From the NCBI GenBank assembly GCA_029891385.1, contig CM057231.1:62169103-62233102 (forward strand): DNA of 64,000 bases, in the 5' to 3' direction. A program made the position numbers and the translations under genes. The notes under the pieces were generated by a model that saw only the letters and a list, made by a program, of their open reading frames with translations, was not told where the DNA came from and did not search any database. How positions within the stretch are numbered: the first letter of the stretch is position 1; the number at the start of each line of letters is the position of its first letter. This document shows positions 56,521-64,000 of the stretch, one piece after another. Source of the DNA: Erythroxylum novogranatense (lineage: Eukaryota > Streptophyta > Magnoliopsida > Malpighiales > Erythroxylaceae).

Positions 56521-56985
56521 AGGAAAACGATGCACACAGATCAGTATTTTGAGGATATATGAAGCTACAGAGCTCGGATTGAGGTGATTCAAATTGGAGA
56601 TTAAACTAAAGTTATAAGGCTACAACTTTGATGAAGAACCCTGATCAAGATGGAGCCTCTAAGACTGTTGGATATTGGAATGAAACTCGCATGCGATTAT
56701 GCGTCTCGATTTTTATGCAGTCCGATAGTATTTTGGCCATAACTTCTTCGTTTTAGATCCGAATTGAACGTGGTTTGTTGCGTTGGATTCGTATGATCGA
56801 GGAGAAAATTATGAAGAAGAAATTATTGTAAAATTCCTTTATTTACCTGATCGGAATTTGGAGCCAAGATATCAACTTTTAAGGGCAATTTTGGAAGAAC
56901 ACTTAAAGAGTTAAGTTAGTAGGCTTATAAGGAGGGGCATGAGAGTCTTTCCTCATTCATTAAATGACATGGCATGTGGATGTAG

Positions 56986-56994
56986 TATAAATAG
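56986..56994 (+). promoter_or_regulatory. TATA box of element II LTR
   Basis: TATAAATAG is followed by an AG-rich stretch (GAGAAACGAAAGAAAG). It has the same position relative to the hairpin motif (about 1.2 kb upstream) as in element I. Confidence 0.6.
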
Positions 56995-58226
56995 AGGAGA
57001 AGCAGGCTGTGGTCGTGAGAGTTAGAGAAATGAATAAAGAGAAACGAAAGAAAGAAAGAAAGAAGAGAGAAAGAGAAGAGTGGGTTTGGTGGAAGGAGAA
57101 AAGAAAGGACAGCAGCTAGGGTTCGATTTTGTGAGCTTTCCAGGAGGATTTCGAACATGCTCCAAGAGGGAAAAGATGAAGGATGAAGAGAGCTCTAGGA
57201 TGAGCTAAGAAAATCCGAAAATGGTGAAGAGTGAGGTAAAGCCGATTTTCAAGCTTCAAGCTTTTCTTAAAATTTTGGTGTAGAATCATGGAAAATATTA
57301 TGGTTTTGTGGATTATGAAATTAGTTGTGATGTCTATGCTAAGATGGTGGTTTAATTTTGGATTAATGTGAGTTAGGGTTTATGCCCAATTTTGGAAATT
57401 GGGGCTTTTGTAAATTGATGCATTAGATAGCTTGGAAATATGTTGGAATTGGGTTTCTATAGTAAATTTTGAGGGTTATGGTATTTAAGATGATGAATTT
57501 GGATGATTTCGGTCTAGGAAATTTCAAAGTGGGCGAAAGAAAGAAGCTTTGGAGAAATTAGAGCTTTGGACAAGTTCCTAGCATGGATTCGAGGTGGGTA
57601 TCCGTTTATAATAGAATTTATAAGCCATTACCGCTTTCTTTAAACAAAGAGATTTTCTGACTTAAATTGCATCATAATTGTTGCATCATTGCATAAATGA
57701 TTTGAAAATCATTTTGATTCGATCATGAAATTTTGATGAATTGCAAAATACATTGTGTTATGCCTTGAAAGACTTCATGGTATGTATATTCGGAAAAGAG
57801 CATTTGATAAATTGATTTGAGCATTATATGTGCTTTTGTGTGGGCAAGAGAGTAACGTTGTGATAGTCTCGTGCGTAGACAAAAATAATGTGATAGCCTT
57901 CTCCTACCGCTCGCTTGTGCTTACGAGATCCAAAAAATGGACTCGTCGTGATTACGGTAAACTTCGGTTTCCGTCGTGTTTATGGAACTCTCTAGCCATT
58001 TGTGTGTGCATTGCTTACGTGAATTGCCAAGTTGATGCATTCATGTCTTGTGACCTATGGATTTGTGGCTGAAAGCCTAAGACGATATCGATTTGTAAAA
58101 TGTGATTTTGATTCTGACGAAAAGAACTTCTTCAAAATGTGCTTTACGGATTTCAAAGAAATGTTTTCTAAGACCAGAAAAGAAAAAGATTTCAAGAGTT
58201 TTGCTTATTGTTTTGTTATAAACTGT

Positions 58227-58262
58227 TACCCATTGAGCGTAAGCTCACCCCCCTCATTACCA
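58227..58262 (+). promoter_or_regulatory. Conserved LTR hairpin motif (element II)
   Basis: TTACCCATT is followed by GAGCGTAAGCTC (58235-58246), a 4-bp stem with a GTAA loop of the GNRA class, then ACCCCCCTCATTACC. A CCACAGGTAATGAG string follows, a possible splice donor. Confidence 0.65.
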
Positions 58263-58880
58263 TCCACAGGTAATGAGAAGAAGATCTGGGAGCGAAAAAG
58301 AGGGATTTTATATCTTTGTATTTGCATTCAGATTTTATATTGTGATTGTATTATGGCTTGTAAGGCCATTAAAATTTGTATATGATTATGGGATGGGATT
58401 ATGTAAGTGAAATATGGTTAGTATTTATGAATGTGAATTATGATCATGACTTGAGATATGACCAGAATTATGGAAGTGTTTAGATATAGGATTGTAAATG
58501 TGTATGATGGGATTCCTACGGGAGGTCCAAGATTTGTGTGATGGGTTGGAAATATTGAAGTGCTTTCATGTATGGATTTGTGTATGGATATGATATGGAA
58601 ATTATGTATGAATGGCATAAGATGGATTGACTAAATTCAAATATTTGTTAATAAGCGAAATTGGGATAAAGAGAGATATGATTGTAGCGAATGATAAAAT
58701 GTTTTTCGAATCTGACGCGATATGATCGAATATGAAGGATTAAAAGGATTGAGGAATTGATGAAATACAAATTGGAAATTGAAACTACTTTGAACGATGT
58801 GTAAGTGGAAAAAAATGAAGCGATATTAGTTAAGTGCGATTAGATTCGTTATGAGTTGGGTTCCTAAACGGGTCCCAACA

Positions 58881-58894
58881 TTTATGGTATCGAG
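58881..58894 (+). promoter_or_regulatory. Primer-binding site of element II (altered)
   Basis: TTTATGGTATCGAGCC follows the LTR end. It equals the iMet site TGGTATCAGAGCC with CAG reduced to CG. Confidence 0.7.
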
Positions 58895-61661
58895 CCAAGA
58901 TATGATCTTACATGGGCGCATGTGTATGCGTTAGACGACAAGAAATTGTGAAAAGTTTGAGGTGATAGATCTAATAGGAAAATGATGATACTCGATATGA
59001 GAAAAGGAAGTTGTGGATAAGTAGAGGCAATTATGGTGATACGGATTCAATGCCATTATATTGGAAGTGTCGAAAGTCTTTGGTTGAGAATTTGAGTCTC
59101 GGATCATTAAGTTGATGTCCTTAACGGTCAGATGATTTAGACCTCGATCAGAGTACTTATCGACATTCCTTTTGATGGTAATCATTCGCATTAAGAAGAG
59201 ATTAGTGGAATTGAGGTCAAAATTTCATGATGAATATGTATCGATAATTTGAATTGGATGAAAAATAAAGGAGAGTGTGCCACCGTAACAGGATACGAGG
59301 AGTTTTGCAAGGATCGATTATACGATTTCGCACCCTTAAAGGAGGGCACGGATGAGTATAGAATAAGTCATATGTGTGAACTGTTGCTAAATGTTTGGAC
59401 TATGAGAGACAATAGGAAGAAGGGTATTTTGTTAGAATATAAGGCAATGAAAGTGTGGCTAATTGGAAATAAGAATTTTAGTGGTCCGATATGTTAGACA
59501 TGAATTCAGATATTTATGGATATGTCGGTGACTTGGTAATGGAATTATCTGCGAGTAAGTGTTTGAATCGATATGGATATATCATTACTCAGAAATTGAA
59601 TGAAAGGTAGTATTCAAGCAAAGTGGAACCGGTCGGAAGCGAGATAAGTTAGTGTATGACTAGAGAATGCAGGTCTTCCTTGACCAATGTCGGGATTATA
59701 AGCTCTTACCTCGATTCAACAATGGAATTTGGTAATTCTTCCATAGTCCGGAGGACAAGGACCCTGGTATGGATCAACCAGTTTGCTTGAAAGGAACCGA
59801 TAAACGCAAGGGAGGAAGTTTGAAATGAGATGATAGATTTATAGGAGTTGTGATGTGAATCTCATACTCCTTTTGGATCGACTCAGAATAGTGGACTCGA
59901 AATAAATTTCCAAGAGTAGCAACCGTTATTGAGAGTGCATCTTTGATATCAGAATTGAGTATATGAGATCTATTTTCAGATATAGCTTATGGAGTCATCT
60001 TTGATCCCTTGAGTTAAGTTATGAAATGAATCGAGAACCGAGATAAAGTATGGTATAGATGATTTTCTTTGGAAAGGTAATCTGCGATGGAGCGTAAAAT
60101 TTGAATAGAGGTGATATTCGGAGGTTATTCGAATTAGTATGATTGGTATATCAAGAGCATAAGATATGAATTGGTGACATGCCGAGATATAAGAGTAAAC
60201 GAATGTGTCTCTTATATCATAGGGTTTGATCGTAAAGGCTATTGGATTAAGCAAATCGACGGTTTATTTCAAGGATGATCAATGAAAGGACAAGTCAAGA
60301 AATGAATATGTAATAACTCGACAAGAAGTATTGGAGTCCCGTCTCTAATGGAGACTCAAGTAAAAGGGTGGAATAAACCTACTGAGAAGGTATGCATTTC
60401 GCTTGATGTAAAAAGAAGTATGCTATGTAAGTATGTTTGGAGACTCAAGTATGCCTTATTGAATGTGTTTCAATCACAAGCGCTTAAGTGTGCAATTGAG
60501 CTGCAATGTGACGAAGTTTGTATGAATGAGCAAACATGAAAATAAGCCAAGGAGGTATGAGGAAATTCAAGGAATGGAAACAATCATTCAAAAAGAATGT
60601 CAATTGGAAAATTGAAAAGAAAGTGTGATAATGTACCTTAATGAGGAATCGGTTATTTAAGGAATCGCGAGGACTAATCAAGAAGCACACGGAATATGAT
60701 AATAATTGAGGTGTAACCAAAGGGACCGATAACACAATAATATTGGAGACCAAGTGATCAAAGAGTAGATGATGTATTAAAAGTATTCACGAATTGAGAG
60801 ACTAGTCGAACACGTGTGGAAAAACGTATGAAACTTATGATAAATGGAAGGAAGGAGAATTTTGAAGAATGATTTTAATGAAAATCAAGCGCATGAATTT
60901 GGAAAGTTTGTCGATGCACCGATGTTGTATAAGAGATTTGGATAAAATCTAATGGAGCATAATGAAGTGATTGCATATGTGCGGAGCAACTAAGGTTCTA
61001 TGAGTTAAGGAGTTGATACATGTTTAAGAGCTGCTACACTAATGATTACTTTAAAGCTTGGAGACAGTATGAATAAAAGAACATCTTGGAAGTATTTATG
61101 CAAGTACAGATCTTAAAAGCGGGGACAATCATTGAATTGAGAGCATGGAATAGGAATACAAAAAGATTTTGATTGTATGAATGAAAAATTCCTATTAAGG
61201 CTAAGTATTTTGTCAAATGCATAAACAGAAAATTCGATATCGAGGTTATTGGAACCAAGAGCAAAAAGGGAAGCATAACATGTAGGGGGCTTGGTACGTC
61301 CCGAATTAAGGATCAAGAAATTGTGAATCGTTTTGAGAGGTTGAAAACAGATCTGAAGTTTGAGTTCGAATAGAAAGAGGGCTACATGGTGATTGTAATA
61401 AGAAGAATGTGAAATAAATAATGATGGTTGAGAAAGGGAGAATTTGCTAAGCCGATATGAATTAGTTCGTATGGAGTCTTATGAGATAGTGTTACTGACA
61501 AAAGATGTCCCGGATTCGAAATGCGAATATGTGATTATGTTTCGGAATTAGATGATATTAGTATTATTGTCACAAGAAGTTCGTGATCTGAACTAGAATG
61601 AGGAACCAGTCAAGAAAGTGATATGAATTTCGAGGACGAAATTCTTTAAGGAGGGGAGAAT
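58895..61661 (+). mobile_element. Non-coding interior of element II (LARD-like)
   Basis: 2.8 kb with no frame longer than about 90 codons and no readable gag, protease, reverse transcriptase, RNase H or integrase motif. The right end keeps the gypsy signature: a TTTCGAGGACGAAATTC polyprotein tail (about 61629) and a polypurine tract AAGGAGGGGAGAA (61648-61660). With its large LTRs and non-coding interior it fits the LARD class (large retrotransposon derivatives), which needs proteins from a relative. Alternatively the coding region may be too decayed to see by eye. Confidence 0.6.
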
Positions 61662-64000
61662 TGTTGGGCCCCGAACTTTAATTGGATGTCAGAATTATTA
61701 AACAAGGAAATTAGTGTGGTATTTGGGTAATATTGCTAATGATGTTGGGGGTTAATGTAAGAAATGAGCGTTCTCAGTGTACATGCATTATGGGTAACAT
61801 CTTTATAATTGAAAAAAAAAAAAGTGAATTTGTATAGTTACTATTTATGTAACTTCTTTGAAATTTCAATAAATGAGACTTCGATTTATTGGGGCTAGAA
61901 ATGCCCGCAAAAGCTTGTAAGAACCTTTTATCGTGTTTTGCAAATGATTGTTCAAGTATGACTTGCATTGAATTGAAAATGTGTCATAAGTTGTATAAAT
62001 GAACTTTGTGTGATATGTGGTTGCTTTCAAAATTTATTCTAAAGTATGTATTTTGTGGCTTATGGATGATTTGAGAAATGGCTTAATGTTTGTCATAAGA
62101 ATGTGTTGAATGAATTGTATATGGAGGATTTAAGTATGGAAAGAATGAGTATTTTGTATATGTATTATGTTATAGATTAAATTGTGGAGATTGAATCGTG
62201 TTTGAAGTAGATTGACGAAGAGTATTGTGGTAGTGAGGAAAATGTGAAATCAAGATGGAAAGAATGGATTAGTCTTGATGACTTTGAGGCTTTAAAGAGA
62301 TATGTATATGTTATGAAATGTCGAGTGAATATTATGAGTTAATGAAAGTTAAAATGAATGAGATGATTAAGATGATTGAAATGGAAGTTGAAAGGTAGGA
62401 AATAAAGATTGAAAGAGTGAGAATTGGAAGAATTAGTGAAGGTGTGGAAATATGAAGAATTATGAAAGTTTGACTTTTGGGGATGAATAGTTGACTTTTG
62501 ATTTAAGTGAAATATGATAAAATGATATTCATGAACATGTAGTGCTTGTTGAGGGCTTTCGGTAGCCATAAAGTTTGCGAATTTTCGATATCGGGGCTAG
62601 AAGTTATGATAGATTGAAGTTTTGATGTTGTTTAGGTGATTGAAAACCAGACGATGTACTGTAGCAAAAACCAGCTGATAGGAAAAGTGGACGCTACAGA
62701 ATGTAGGAGATAGAATCAGCCTTTGTAGTCTCCATGAGAGTTATAGATCTAGATGTCTACTTTCTAACCGTCCAAGAATGAAGTCATTTCGACACCTATA
62801 GAGAAAGTTATGGCATTTGCGCCAAAACATGTTTGATAGAAATCAGATGATGGAAAAAACCAGCTGATAGAAAAACCAGCTGAAGAAAAAGTAGACGATA
62901 TGGACTTGATATCGATAGATTTAGATAAAATTTCCTTCTTGAAAGTTGTAGATCTCTCTTTTCTCTATGAGATAGATACCAAGTTTGCCCAATTTGGATA
63001 TCGGAGTCAAAAGATATGATCTATATAAGTGGACATGTGCTGGATAGAAATAGAAAAACCAGCTGAAGAAAAAGCAGACGATATGGACTTGATATCGATA
63101 GATTTAGACAAAATTTCCTTCTTGAAAGTTGTAGATCTCTCTTTTCTCTATGAGATAGATACCAAGTTTGCCCAATTTGGATATCGGAGTCAAAAGATAT
63201 GATCTATATAAGTGGACATGTGCTGGATAGAAAAACCAGTTGATAGAAAAACCAGCTGAAGCAAAAGCAGACGATATGGACTTGATATTGATAGATTTAG
63301 ACAAAATTTCCTTCTTGAAAGTTGTAGATCTCTCTTTCTCTGAGATAGATACCAAGTTTGCCCAATTTGGATATCGGAGTCAAAAGATATGATCTATATA
63401 AGTGGACATGTCTGGATAGAAAACCAGTGATAGAAAAACCAGTGATAGGAAAACCGAAGATGCAAAAATCAGACGAAAGATTAATTGAGATATTTGACCC
63501 TTTTAGAGACTGAATTTGGATTTAAGTTCTTCATGAACATTGTAGATCAGTCTTTTCTCTATGAAATAGACATCAATTTTGTCCAATTTGGAGTTCGGAG
63601 TTAAAAGTTATAAGCGTTTGAAGTTTGGAGGAAAAATCAGCTGATGAAAATCAGCTGATGCAAAAATCAGCTGATCCAAAAATCAGCTGATGCAAAATCA
63701 GCTGATGGAAAAGTCAGACGAAGGAAATCAGACGATGAACAGTAAATCAGACGATAGAAAATCAGACGATGAACAGATAAATCGACGCGATAGAAAATCA
63801 GATGATGAACAGTAAAGCAGATGGAAGGAAAACAGTCTGCACACAGATCAGTATTTTGAGGATATATGAAGCTACAGAGCTCGGATTGAGGTGATTCAAA
63901 TTGGAGATTAAACTAAAGTTATAAGGCTACAACTTTGATGAAGAACCCCGATCAAGATGGAGCCTCTAAGACTGTTGGATATTGGAATGAAACTCGTGCG
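61662..64000 (+). repeat. Right LTR of element II (continues past window)
   Basis: It starts TGTTGGGCCCCGAACTTT after the polypurine tract and aligns with 54336-56700 nearly base for base. It has the same 180-220 bp repeats (modules at 62945, 63128, 63321, 63539) and CAGACGATGAACAG array. Several places that read CG in the left copy read CAG or CTG here. The window ends inside it. Confidence 0.92.

Larger units (their letters stand above)
54336..58880 (+). repeat. Left LTR of element II, 4.5 kb
   Basis: It aligns with 61662-64000 from CCCCGAACTTTAATTGG onward and ends GGGTCCCAACA at a primer-binding site. The first about seven bases (TGTTGGG) are missing at the SINE junction, and TTAATTGGATGTC is duplicated. 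Inside: AACCAGCTGATAG repeats (55500-55580 and again), three 175-210 bp repeats plus a diverged fourth (55581-56340), a CAGACGATGAACAG array (56390-56520), a TATA box (56986-56994), and the hairpin motif (58227-58262). Confidence 0.88.

Overview
The window is nuclear DNA of a higher plant, probably a eudicot. It is AT-rich, has GT-AG introns, and is packed with nested plant Ty1/copia and Ty3/gypsy retrotransposons whose primer-binding sites match initiator-Met tRNA. I cannot name the species. Only one intact host gene is visible: a 16-exon kinesin of the minus-end-directed KIN-14 class (16771-21251, + strand, 994 codons). Almost all other readable coding sequence belongs to retroelements and is broken. 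Layout: 1-15185 is a minus-strand gypsy-type relic (family B) with a gutted interior and an unusually long LTR. Its 3' LTR abuts a copia LTR (1-1708). Its 5' LTR is split by a plus-strand copia element (family A, 4798-8961, flanked by an ACTCT duplication). That same LTR carries a purine-rich minisatellite and a 2-kb array of tRNA-like SINE units. 15186-15461 is a LINE 3' fragment, followed by AT-rich intergenic DNA and then the kinesin gene. 21640-28280 is intergenic: a 1.7-kb pentanucleotide array, a GC-rich island, short gene and transposon relics, and a copia RNase H tail. 28281-37975 is a nearly full-length copia element (C1) whose gag and pol are frameshifted. 37976-39180 is a broken plant-transposon-protein gene. 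From 39181 to the right edge lies a nested stack: copia D (39181), copia C3 inserted in D's gag (40474), chromodomain gypsy element I inserted in C3's leader (43329), a second tRNA-like SINE cluster (53696-54335) cutting element I's 3' LTR, and element II (54336 to beyond 64000), with 4.5-kb LTRs and no recognisable proteins. Five signals deserve attention. (1) Clusters of the palindrome AAGTCGACTT, twelve copies at about 21-bp spacing in the C1 leader and again in the D LTR. (2) Two SINE-like families with the same head-to-head foldback architecture. (3) A hairpin motif with GNRA-type loops conserved in the LTRs of three gypsy families. (4) An LTR module repeated at about 180-220 bp in two gypsy families. 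(5) A recurrent CAG/CTG to CG discrepancy between near-identical repeat copies, which suggests consensus errors at CHG sites and means many of the 'broken' retroelement frames may not be real.
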